From positions 62,001 through 126,000 of the forward strand of contig JAODUP010000035.1 of assembly GCA_025642065.1 (NCBI GenBank): a stretch of 64,000 bases of DNA, in the 5' to 3' direction. Positions 48,374 through 61,135 of the stretch are shown one piece after another. Made by a program: the position numbers and the translations under genes. How positions within the stretch are numbered: position 1 is the stretch's first letter; each line of letters opens with the position of its first letter. Under the pieces are notes generated by a model. That model did no database searches. It was not told the origin of the DNA and was given only the letters and a program-made list of their open reading frames with translations. This stretch comes from Paralvinella palmiformis. Taxonomy: Eukaryota; Annelida; Polychaeta; Terebellida; Alvinellidae.

Positions 48374-49650
48374 TTCACATCTCAGATATATGGCAACAGA
48401 ACATTTAGTGATTCATCTTAGGCTATGAAATTCTACAAAAGAGTCCCAGATGTTGTCTATTCTAATTCATGTTTAAAACATATGACAAGACTTCTTCAAT
48501 AAAAATACAAAGATGTAACTGGATGAGTCACACTAAAAGACATTCCAGAAAAAAGTTAAGACCTAAATTTAATTCATAATTCTGACTAGTAACCAGGGTT
48601 GCCAAAAAAATCATGATCTTTTAAAGCAAATTTAAGAAAAAAAAACATGTTTTATTATAAATCGATTTTTTTAATTTAAAAAAACAACTAAAATATTTCC
48701 TCTGGTTTGTAATCGGCATGAGATAAGTATCAATAGTGAAGGTTCACCTTTTATACCCATCCTGGCTAAGATTGGTCTTAGTTTTAAGTGGAACAAGAGG
48801 CCACAGATTTATCTGATAAATACTAAAACTTTTCAGTGTATCGCAGAAAATATCCTCCCAAGAATGCAATCTCAAATATAAGTCTACCCAACCGGCACGC
48901 TATAGAAGGGCCTGATGTGGGGGCATCTCCCCGAAGTGTTCAGCTATTGTTTTCAGGTTAGAAGTCGCCTATTTTACAAATGTTATCACGACAGACGTGT
49001 TTCGCATTACAGATTAAAAATGCACCAACAAACTGTCTAAGTTTAAAATGGCGAATTATATGCACGCCACAAACTGAGAAGCATGCCATATGTTTACCAG
49101 TCAAAAGATTATCATTAAGCTACCGGTCAATGGAGTTCGCCATCAGGTCAACACTAACTGATAAACAACGCTCACAGATAAACGATTTCTTGAGTGTTGT
49201 TTATGTAGCTGTGTGTTAATGATATGGCTGTAATACGTAGTTATAATATCTCCACGTGGTCGTATTTGTGACCATTTTGCTGACAACTTCACTCTTTACG
49301 ACTTCATCTATAAAGGTACAATGTCTGTGTCGAGGCTTTCAACAACTCCTCGTCATTCAGTAATTTTAACTCCATTTTCAAAGACAGTATAATTTTATTT
49401 CTTTAATTATTATTATATTCTCGGAGGTTACTTCACCATTTTGAATCTCTTTTTTAGAAAGGCACAAAATTATTCCACACATGAAACTGGAACATCTATA
49501 TTATATAGATTCGGAAACAAAACATTCGCCAGGTGGCAGCACTTTATGGTGCCTAGTGCCCTGTGTTATTTGAGTTATACCTCTCAATAAAGTCTTAACT
49601 TGATTATAACTATTATTTCTCTAACTACAAAGTTGTCACATCCCACCACC

Positions 49651-49658
49651 ATTTCAGA

Positions 49659-49693
<35 letters not shown>

Positions 49694-49704
49694 TGGTCTG
49701 AAAT
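49651..49704. repeat. (AT)n palindrome
   Basis: ATTTCAGACCA before and TGGTCTGAAAT after an (AT)n core form an inverted repeat with an AT-rich loop. No flanking duplication is evident. Confidence 0.75.
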
Positions 49705-49869
49705 ATATCTCATTCGGATACAAACATTATGACGTCATCGGTGTGTCATGACAGGTCGATAGTCCTGTCATTACGCGTACATAACAAGTCTGAACAAGAT
49801 CGTGCATCGTCATTAATGGATAATAAAAGTGCTGAAATGACAAAACCCCCATGGCTATAAAACGTGATG

Positions 49870-49940
49870 TATAAAGTTAAAACTGACATATCCTGACAGA
49901 CAGCAGTATATGGTATAAGTACTTCATGAAGTGTATCCAG
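49870..49940 (+). other. Possible 5' noncoding exon of the ligase gene
   Basis: A good donor (CCAG|GTATGA) lies at 49940/49941. The next acceptor downstream is 50207, one base before the ligase ATG. The intervening 267 bases contain a long (AT)n run and a CG/CA repeat. Any ATG in this exon gives only short frames out of register with the ligase. The left boundary is a guess. Confidence 0.3.
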
Positions 49941-49946
49941 GTATGA

Positions 49947-49992
<46 letters not shown>

Positions 49993-50208
49993 CCATTGAT
50001 AGAGTGTAATTAAGTTAGTGTGTAATTTTTACAAAGATTATTTTGCACTATCATAATGTGCCATGTATTTCTAACAAAATACATTTGTATGATATACCCT
50101 TGATTAAGATCAGACACGCGCGCGCGCGCACACACACACACGCACACGCACACATAATTATTATTGAACAGTTAATGGTTACCATATCTTATTTTCAATC
50201 TCTATAGA

Positions 50209-50317
50209 ATGGCATGTACAGCAGGTGGCACCACAAAACCGAAATGCAGGTATTGGGATAAATGTTTCCGGAAAGAAAAGGCTCACCTACAGCAATACCT
50301 GCATCCAAACAAAGATG
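50209..50317 (+). CDS. Exon with first PBZ (poly(ADP-ribose)-binding) zinc finger
   Basis: Begins MACTAGGTTKPK and continues CRYWDKCFRKEKAHLQQY followed by LHP. The spacing C-x5-C-x6-H-x5-H matches the PBZ consensus of APLF and CHFR. The Cys13, Cys19, His26 and His32 ligands are all present, as are the aromatic/basic residues that contact ADP-ribose (Tyr15, Phe20, Arg21). The start was chosen because the ATG lies immediately after the acceptor and gives a finger at the extreme N-terminus. The exon ends in phase 1. Confidence 0.88.
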
Positions 50318-53300
50318 GTAGGCAATAAAATTAAAGAACTTGTAATTAAAGTGGGATTCCTAGTGTTTCTTAGGCAATGAAATTCAAGAGAAACAAAAAA
50401 CTGGTTAAGAAAAAATAAAGAATGATTTGTGGTAAGTTTAATATATCCATGCAATTTGGCATTTGGGGCAGGTTACAATATAACACAACCTGGCTTGAAT
50501 CACATTTATAAAAACAACGTTTGTTTCATCTTCAAACTGGGATATACATTTATTAAATGGTGAACTTACGAAATTGATAAAAAATTATAAGCTTAAAAAT
50601 TTACTTGGAAAAGTATATTATGGAAGTTGATTGAATTTTTGTTTTAAACTCAAATTGTTCATTTCAACATTATTAATACATCATTCTAATTAAAGCATAT
50701 ATATAGACTGTTGAATGTTGAAAAGGAGAAAGCTTGAAGCATTACTTCTATAATACAAAAAAGATGTGGAATGGTCAATGGACATAATTATATCGTTATG
50801 AAACAACAACAAATCCATCTAAGTATAATTTTGAAATGATTAATTATTGTAAATCGGATTAAAGACGCAGACATATAATATTCATGCATTGTTACACACA
50901 ATGTAATAATGACCAGGACAATAAAAACGTATATTTATATAACATGGGTTAAAAATGTCTGCCCGTGCTTCATGGTAAATCCATTTAAAATCTATAAACA
51001 TATTTTGCAGAAGCTAATTGTAAATACTATATTACTGTTACTTATTATTATAAATTTGTTTATTCTATTTTATGTTAAATAGTTAACCCATTATATGTAT
51101 TTATCTGCATCCAAATTTTAAAAGGAGCTGATACAGGTCTACACAGCGATGGAAAAACCGGCAAGAAAACACTGAAACTCAGTGGGAAAAATGTCCTTTT
51201 TCTGGGAACATTTAGCGGAACTTCCAATGCTCAAATGGTGGAACAAGCAAAATTGTATGGGTGTCGGGTAACAGAAGAAATGGCTGAAGATGTGGATATT
51301 GTCGTCATTGGAACAGGAACCACATCTGAAGAAAGTGAAGCTAAGAAATTAGGTCAGTCCAGAGACTTTGAAGCATTAGAAATTATTTACATATTTGGAG
51401 AGCGATTTTTATGACTGAGAGTTTGAATAGAAATAGGAATTCTATAGACTTAGCACTATATTACTTTGATATGGATTAAGACAATAAAGTGCCACTGAGG
51501 GCCGTATTTTTATATCACAATATAATTTATACTGTGGATCTAAGGACTTTCACACTGGACGCAGAATTCACTCATCTATGGATCTCTGTAATCCAGGATT
51601 TAGTAACGTACTGCCGGAGGGTATACTATTTGTTGTTGTTATTTACATGTGAGTGAGTGAGGGAGGATCGAGTGATTGAAGGATGGAGTGAACGAATGGC
51701 TTGTTTTTAGCCTCGATACTGCATGGTCTAACATTCCACAAACACAGATATGGGTGATAACTGAACACACTAGCTGAAGATTGACAGCGCAATGTCCTAA
51801 CCAATGTGCTTTCAGAGTGCACTCATGCCCAATCTAGAAGAATCCATCTAGTCCAATCAAAAACAGACATCTAAGTAAATCGATAACTATAATTATAAGC
51901 CATAATTATGAGAATCCATAAATTTGAACCAAATTCTTCAAGTAACATACAATATTCTGGAAGAATATCATGTACATGGGAGGAGGGTGGGACACATTCT
52001 AACTCGGTCAGACAGCAGCACAATTTAGCATGGCCATCCACCATTACCGTACTTTTGGAGAATCGTACACATGGCCTTCAGCCCCATGGCAAGCACTTTA
52101 CCTATGGGCTAGCTAAGTAAAAAAGAAGAGCTTTATGTCATAGTCTGGCATCTCACTACCGATTTATCACTTACTGATACAGACAAAATATAGGTGGAGT
52201 GAATGCTTCAGAAACTGAACTGAGGTTTGGGCCCTAATGTTAGTGTTTATCTCCCAGTATCTCAAAACTGTATAATATTACTGTTGGTGGTGCTGAGAAG
52301 AAAGACTACCATCCACAATTAACCTATTATATTGCTTACCTGGAGCAGTTTAGTTTAGGAAACTCTCATTTACATGGATGGCTAGTGGAACAAGGTCATA
52401 CGCCTATATGGTATAGTTAAGGCTAGAATAGATGCCATATAAAGATGTCAGGAAAGATACCCAGACGTGGTTAGTGAAGAGTTAACCTGTATTAATGAAT
52501 TGGATTAGTGTAGCATCTCTGTACCAGTACCAAGGAGGATCATAGGAAGAGGCTGTAGTCTTCTCATAACCTGAATCACTTGTAAAATACAAATTAAAAT
52601 AATAACTTTTGTCATTAATAGCCTTCCCATTTCCGACCCCATATAGTCTGATCTTCCAACAAGACGGCCACACCGACATGTCCTTCCTATATAGACATGT
52701 TTGGATCCATCAGTGATTAACCCCAAAAGGTAACTATAGAGGACCCTAGACCTACACTAGCATATCCAAAACATGTACCTAGGGAGCACTCTATATGAAA
52801 ATTCATTAACATAGTTATATATAGCTGGGATCGAAATTAATGCTCGCCCATTCACCCGAGACCAGTAGTAAATTGATAGGACTCGTAAATTTGTGCAAGT
52901 ATAATTATTATATTAAAATGACTAAGCTGCTGCAGCGAAATGTTATGCTGCTGAACATACCCCCGGCGTTAAAATGTTTTTAACCAGCCAACGGCACGTT
53001 GTGTACACTGAAGGAAATTGCGTGATAGTGGGAACAATGCGCCGTGTCGTCATCGTCCGAAATTCCGTCCATGTTATCCCCCTGTCCGGTTTTTTTTTCT
53101 CTCCACGCATTCATATTGAAACAGAAATTGACCCAAACATAGGTTCCTCCAGGCTTCAGCATTTGAAAGCAGGTGCTCTTTTGGGATCATCTACTAATAA
53201 CTTGTAGCTTAATTTCTTCAAAATAGACATTTAAGTGCATTTATAATGCTACAAAATCACTGAAGCTCACACATCATGAAAATAATTTAAGTATGTGAAA

Positions 53301-56300
53301 CTGTATTTGATGTAGTCAGGACTAGTGAATTACTCTCAGAACTTGTATATTTTTCAAGTTACTAGTCCTGTGGACTAGCAGTAGATTCTCTAATTCTCTT
53401 CTAACCCTGTGTAGGATGTGTTTTATTTTTATATACCGCGTATCGTAATGTAATTTCATTGTAAGCCATCGTTGAATGGCTGCAGCTGCTAGTAAAGATG
53501 CTTTATTATATGTAGAATATTATTGCTATTGTTGGAAATGTTGCTGTTTTACGGTCACTTTCGTGAACACCAAAGGTAACGAGGTGAAGCAAAAGATGAA
53601 ACAACCTCCTGACCTAGCCCAGCCGGGGTTTGAACCCAGGTGGTATAGATATATGGCCTACTGCGCTACCAGTTAGGTCATAGTGGCGTCCTATATTGCA
53701 TTTGTTGTGTATATATGTATGCGTATACGTATCTGCCAGTTATCCTATTACAATAGGACTCTTGCATGCCCATAATGTTGGCAGCACACTGTGCTATAGA
53801 CCCCTTCATCATTAAGCAGGAAAGATTAACAGGTGGTGGTTGTTGGATTCAAACCGATGACCTGCCAGTTCCTAGTCAACAACTTTTACCATCAGGCCAC
53901 CACGACTCTTGTGATTATATTGATGTTGTAATATTGGATGTTATGTTTTTAACAGGTCTACGTATTGTGACTGCTGATTATTGGCAGGACTTGTTGTCAC
54001 GATCTACTTCAGCACCACTAACAAGGTCCCAGTCACAGACTAACAGTCAGCCCAGTACTATGGCAAGCTCTGTCAAACTGGGGGAAGATGTCATTCTTAA
54101 ACTAAAGGTTGGTGTGGTGTATGTGTCAACGCATGCATGTACCGGATGTATGTACAAGCATCCATGTGTATTTTCACTGAGCGGAATTAACAGTTGTTAA
54201 TTAACAATTAACATTGTTCTTTAAACCACATGACTGAGTGTGATCGCTGATAGTAATTTTTCACATATTATCAGGGTTTTGGGGTGGGCTCTTCACGAGC
54301 CCTGAGCGTCTGCTTTCCTGTATCGTTACTTTATATACTGGGGCTCCATTTAAAGTTCATGCTTCCGTCTAACCCACACATCAGCGATTGAGACTCAATA
54401 AATCGCGATCCGTTTATTCACGATCCATTGTTAATGAATACCAATGATCCATTTCTGATATTCTCATTTCCATTTTCAATAACATCACAAGTAACTATTA
54501 CAACAATTCACTTTTCGACTACATTCACGGAGCCAAACAAAAACTGATTAAATTTTTTAAAAGGGTTGCCAGCTCTAAGCTGGGCCAGAGGTTACATGGA
54601 TTACGAAACAGCCAATGAGAAATATTCAGGTCCCTCGCCAAATCCGAACAACATAGCTAAGCCAATGACATTCGAATCTGGCATGGGACTCGTGAGTTTT
54701 CAATTCCAGTTTTAAATATTTCCAAACCGTTACAACATTTTAAACGTACCAAAGTCTGAACAGCAATTAACCATTTCTCTCTAAATATTTCCAAACCGTT
54801 ACAACATTTTAAATGTACCCGAGTTTGAACAGCAATTAATCATTTCTCTCTCGAAGCACATCAGTGTATAAAACAAAGAGAACGTTTACAATCCATATAC
54901 ATAGACATAGTAATATAACAATCTTCAATTATTCAAACTCTGATAATATTATGAGCTCCAGTGATTGTGGTGGCAAGAAATCACAAACTAACACACAAAA
55001 CACAGGTTTATGCGCTAACTTGTTCACTATTACTAATAGTCTAATAGTATTAGACTCACTTGTAATGGAAAATGGATTAGAATATATGCGTAATTTAGCT
55101 GTTGTGTTCCAGCGCCAGAGAACACATAACATGAGTGACGACGAAGATGGAGAGACAACGCCTACAAAAAAACCAAATACATCTGGAAATGATGCACTTT
55201 CCAAATGTATCAACAACGTGAGTAACACACATAAAAACGCACACACCCATGTACTATTTATATCTGAAATATTATGACTTTTACTCGATTTGTTTTCTTA
55301 GAAGTTTTAAATAGTGGAAATTATATTAAAGAAGGACAAAATAATAACATCGGTATCTGCTATTTCAAAACACATATAGTACCAAATTATCTTAACACGA
55401 ATAGCAGATTTATAATGTACTTCATCTACGGGTAGCTTATTCACCTATCAAATAACTTTATGGCCTTAACTTGCTTTGTTGTTTACGTTTCCGCTGCCAA
55501 GGTTACTGCAACCAAACATACAACAGGAAGTTCGTCAGCTGGTAAACAATCGGAAACACCTGGCAGAAAGGTTAAGTGTAAGTTTTGGGGTAAATGCTAC
55601 AGAAAGAATGATGCTCACCTGAAGAAATACAGACATCCAACAGGTGAGTTTAAAAAGAATTAATTCTATTATCATTAATATCTAACACACACACACACAA
55701 ACATAATATTGTAATAGATTTTTTTCTTCGGGGGGAAATGTAGCAGTGGATAAACTTTCATTATTGTAAATGATACATATTGATTATCATTTTCAAATAT
55801 ATGTGACGAAACTATATTTAACTTATTTTACATATATGACTTTAAAAAAAACATAAACATATTGATTATCATTTTCAAATATATGTGACTAATCTATATT
55901 CAATTTATTTTACATATATGACTTTTTAAATAATGATAAACATGAGTCATAATATTGTATCTACATTATTTAAAATCATCGCCTGAAAATATAAGTAACC
56001 ATCGTACAGTTTTGGTGTTCTGTATAATAAATTCAAAATGGTTGTGCAAATGATTGAGGTATTTCAGCCTCATCAATATGCGACATGCAATATATGTATA
56101 TCTTTCAGATCTTTAAATTTTATAATATTACATTGGCAAAACAGATGATGATAATGATGATGATGATGATGATGATGAAAAGAAAGTTAACCACCACAAA
56201 GAATTAGGTGATGGTGAGGAAGCAGATGTTCTCATTGGCACACGGATACAGCACATCAAGCGTACAGGAGACTCATATTACTGCGAGTAAGTCTCACAAG

Positions 56301-57562
56301 TTCTCCATTTTGACTTCTCCAATGTCTAGCGGTAGCATGTTGGACCACAGATCACTACCACCCGGGTTCGAATCCCGGCGTGGGCATATCTGAAGGTTGT
56401 TTCATCTTTGACTTCGCTTCATTACCTTCGGAGGTCATTCGGCCCATTTAGCCTACCAAGTGCACAAAAGTGGCCATAAAACATCAATTATCATCATCAC
56501 CAATGTTATAATTAATAATAACACAGCGACTACTTATAGTAGAGTTATCTTGTATCTAGGTTTTGTTTTGTGCCATTTAGCATGTTAAACTCTACTTCCT
56601 CAGCAGTCTGTCAAGTATTAATTGTCAGCTACAATAGCAAACAAAATAAATCTGATATTCTTATCATGGTATCGTATCACAGAATTGATGACACATAAAA
56701 CGGATGATCAGGCAATGTTAGAATTCTGCTATTTTTCATGAATAATTAGACTATTACTTCCACATAAGTTGAATAACATCTTTAATTCTTTGTAAATGAT
56801 TTTCCAAATATCAGTAATTAGGGAAAACTGTCAGCCCTGGCTAACATGGAAAAAGGTATATACGACAAACTAAAATGGAGTGGTTTTAAATGAAATCCTT
56901 CCTCTGTGCTGAATTATGTCCTATGTACTGTACATGCATTGGCTACTTGACGTTACATTTATATTAAGTTTACCCACCATATAGTCAACCAGTGCTCACT
57001 CGCTGAAACTGTCAGTGGATTATTTTTGAAGAATGTGAGCAGATCACTATAGCTGCCTCAAACTATGAGCCTTGTGCACTTCCATGGAGAAATCATTTAA
57101 AAATCATTATTTGGTCGTTTAAGTACAAGATATAGATGCATATTATTAATCTCAGAGCTTTTGTTTTAGCTGTATTGGCTGGAAGGTCCAGAAGAAGCCA
57201 CCCAATCAGAGAACATGTAAACACCTAAAGCAATATCTGGGAGAAGAGGTGGAAAATAAGAGAGTTGGTCTTACTGGGAAGAAAGAAAACAAAGGCGGAG
57301 CAGCACTCATATTACGACCTGCTAAACACAAGAATATATCTGTCCTTCTAGCTCAGAAATACACAAAAGAGTAAGTCACACAAATACACACACATTCACA
57401 CACGTGTGTTTGTGTGCGTGTATGTGTGAGGAGAGAGAGAGAGAGATAAAGGAGAGAGTAATCTAAGTTGAACCAACACACCCACACACTTATCTATCCA
57501 CACACAAACACACACACACACATATACATATATATATATATATATTATATATATATATTTTA

Positions 57563-57605
<43 letters not shown>

Positions 57606-57874
57606 TGTAAAACTATCATCATCAACAATTCCAGCATTAATCCTACAGGTTGGTGGATCAGTGAGAAATTAGATGGAGTAAGAGCTTACTGGGATGGAAA
57701 GTAAGTACACACTATTACTCTAGACAATTAGACTTTAGACAATTAGGTCTCACACACACGCATGTACATGCCCGCATCTGTGCATGTGTGTGTGAAAGCT
57801 TTATTTACACAGTCATAAAGATCTTCTTTTAATTCCACAGTGAACACTTTCAGTAAATGAGGTTATGAATTTAT

Positions 57875-57916
<42 letters not shown>

Positions 57917-60827
57917 CTTTCTACTGCTAGGAGTTTCTACTCCAGACTTGGAAATGAGTTCATCCCTCCAACATGGTTCACAGAGGTATTTATAGCTGCC
58001 ATTTAATCTTTGTTGATCATTTCCTGCAGCTACTAATATAATATTTAACACTCACGATCTAGAATGTGCCAGTCTCTAATAGTCTGCCAACTTGTTGTCT
58101 AATTAAGAATCTTAATTTGTGCATCTATCTCTTGCTAAATCTATGGAGCCTCTCTATGGCCTAAAGCTTAGAGTCCATATATGCGGCATGCGATTTGTGT
58201 GATTATATATGAACGTGCGTTCCCATGCATTTTCAGTCTTGCATGCCAAGAACATGGCAATACAAGAGAAATACAGATAGCAAAGAAAAAAGTGCGAGTC
58301 TGCGGCGGTGGGGTGGTCAGTTACTCCCCCAAAACAGATTTACGTACACATTATAAATTCCCAACAAATATTTATAAAATAAAAAGTTATTATTAAAATA
58401 ATATCCTATTGTTAAATACATAGAATGCTTATTTTTACGTATCCGCATGCAGCGTATATGGAATCTTTACTTATATTGGGGTTAGCTATGGACTTCTAGC
58501 ACCCAGGTTCAGATTTAAGATCTGGCTATGTCTGAAGGCTCTTTCACTTTGCCTCATTAACTTTGGACGTCGCCGAGCCCATATGGCCTATCACTTGCTG
58601 AAATACGGCTGTAAAACAGCGATTATCCACGTTTATTTCGTACTAACAATGAAGAATTCATAGCAATCACTATAACACGCTATATCCATTGTTGAGAAGT
58701 GATCAGAGAGCGGTAGTTCATTAACCAGTGTAATATCTTCCAGAATTACCCAGTAAACATGCATCTTGATGGAGAATTGTTTGGAGGCCGAGGCAAGTTC
58801 CAAGAAACTGTATCAATTGTAAAGAATGCTGGAAGTTTGAGATGGAAGGAACTAGAATACCACGTAAGATACATTTTGAGTAGATGACATGACTGCCGCA
58901 ACTTTTGTTTAGAAACCTGTGTGTGTCCATGTGTATGTGTGTCCATGTGTGAGCATGCATGCTTCAAAATTCATCTAGCGTTTAATATTTTACTGCAGAT
59001 ATTTGATGCTCCAAATTTAGGATCAAAACCTTTTGAAGACAGGCTCAAAGAAATACAGGATTACTTTGCAACGAACAGGTAACCCATAGATTATATCATC
59101 AGAGAGTACGCTACCGTGTCTTTTATTTTTTTGTCTTCATCCATCCAACAGCAGCTAGAAATCAAAAACTGTTTTCCAATTCTGATCTATTCAAATTACT
59201 AGCAACATTTCCTGATGTTAATTAGGACAGTTCTATGTGAAATCTCTTAATTTTGATTCACTGTTATCCCCAAATTTACAGTTAATCTACCAAAATGGTT
59301 ATTATGATCATTTTCTAATAATTTCCTATTTTATTCTAAAAATAATTTTTGTATTTTCTAAAGATTAATCACAGTGAGGTGGATGTTCTGAAGCGTTTCT
59401 TCAAATCCTTTGCAATACAATTAGGAAATTATTGAGTTAATAGTCCACTCGTGTTTATTCCAAGAGTTTAGCCTAAATAATCACATATTTGTACATGTCA
59501 GTCCTATTAAAAAAGAATTATGCACACATAACAGGCCACCTTATTAAAATTGGTCTATGCCTGTTATTTACAGCTGTAAGACGGCAGTTGTGGTAGAGCA
59601 TACTGAATGCAAAGGACGAGCACAAATTGATGATATGCTGAAGAAGGTGGAGAATTTGGGTGGTGAGGGATTGATGATTCGCCAGCCGGGATCTCAATAT
59701 GAGCACAAACGGTCAAATACATTGCTGAAGATCAAAACATTCTATGATGCTGAGGTGAGTACCTGATGTGGATCCTCAGACAAAGAGCCAGTAATATTCT
59801 CCAAATGAGAAATGATCAAGTAATTTCTAGCTTTAATGGTTAACTATATATTAGGTTAAATATTATGGCTCTTTTGTTGTGTTTTGTTGTAACTTTTCAA
59901 AAGATGTGGTTCACTAAACTGAAGACTAGCACATATGTTTTTTGCTTTCTTTCACTAAAATAACAAGTTATATTGTATTGAAATCAGCAATAAGTCTGCT
60001 CTAATGAACAGGCTATTATGATCAGTCATGAACGAGGTAAATGATGTAATGCGTCTGTCACTGTATATATAATATGTTGGGGTCAGTGGGAAGACAGTTT
60101 GACTACATCAGCCCTTCATTCTCCATTAACAATAGTATTTTTTTATTATTGCATTATATCTTATATCTATTGGATTCATGCAAATGGAAAATAAATCTAA
60201 TTATAAATTTCAAGTTCGAGGAATGATGTCATATGGAAAAGTTTTAAACTTTTTTTTTCACTAACATAACACATTATATTTTATTGAATTATGAAGTAAT
60301 TACAACTGCTTATGTTCTGATGAACAGGCCATTGTGATTGGTCATGAACAAGGTAAAGGACGTAATTCATATGTAACCGGAGCATTAAGATGTCGGATGG
60401 AATGTGGTAAAGAGTTCTCAGTTGGATCAGGGTAAGTTGTATCTGTGTTTGTGTGTGTGTATTTACACTACATTAGTTTTAATCTGTAATTATTTAAGCA
60501 ATGAACCAGTTCATGAAATGATATTCAGTAATTTCCTTCCTTTCACATCCAACTTGTCCTCAGTTTGACAGACAGTCTGCGGCAACATCCACCAAAAATT
60601 GGTTCAATCATAACATACAGATTCCAGGAATACACAAACAGTGGTTGTCCAAGATTTCCAACATTTTCAGGTAAAATTATATCAGTGTTATGCTGAGTAT
60701 TACAAGATCTTAATTTTTGTCTACCTTACAGTGTATAGATTATTTCCTTATGATAACAGATCTTGAAACTTTCTGGAAACTTAAAACATATTGCAACTAA
60801 AAGTACTATTTTGTGATGTACCACAAA

Positions 60828-60877
<50 letters not shown>

Positions 60878-60982
60878 ACAGTTAATCTGTATAATCAGGT
60901 AATATGTTTTGATATTAGTACCTTACTGAATATTTCAGGTAATACATCATATTACCAATTATACAGATTAACTGTAACACAT

Positions 60983-61016
<34 letters not shown>

Positions 61017-61096
61017 CACTTTGAAGAATTAATCATTTATTTATTCATATAACTTTCAGGTGATATACATATTACCTGATTATATAGATTAACTGT

Positions 61097-61135
<39 letters not shown>

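Larger units (their letters stand above)
46109..49860. other. 3' flank of the BTB gene and intergenic DNA
   Basis: No coding frame of interest. Includes the MITE copy at 48145-48373, an AT/GT microsatellite at 47401-47446 and the AT palindrome at 49651-49704. A long 3' UTR of the BTB gene probably takes up the first part. Confidence 0.45.

Noticed and set aside
48980..49219. 79-codon frame upstream of the ligase gene
   Set aside because: No motif and no donor joining it to the ligase exons in frame.
53800..53920. Functional tRNA gene on the minus strand
   Set aside because: Acceptor-like pairing and box B are present but no proper anticodon arm; better explained as a SINE head.
57396..57704. 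Frames coding for long YIYIYI or THTHTH runs (also near 60791, 29211, 36244)
   Set aside because: They are translations of AT and CA microsatellites, not genes.
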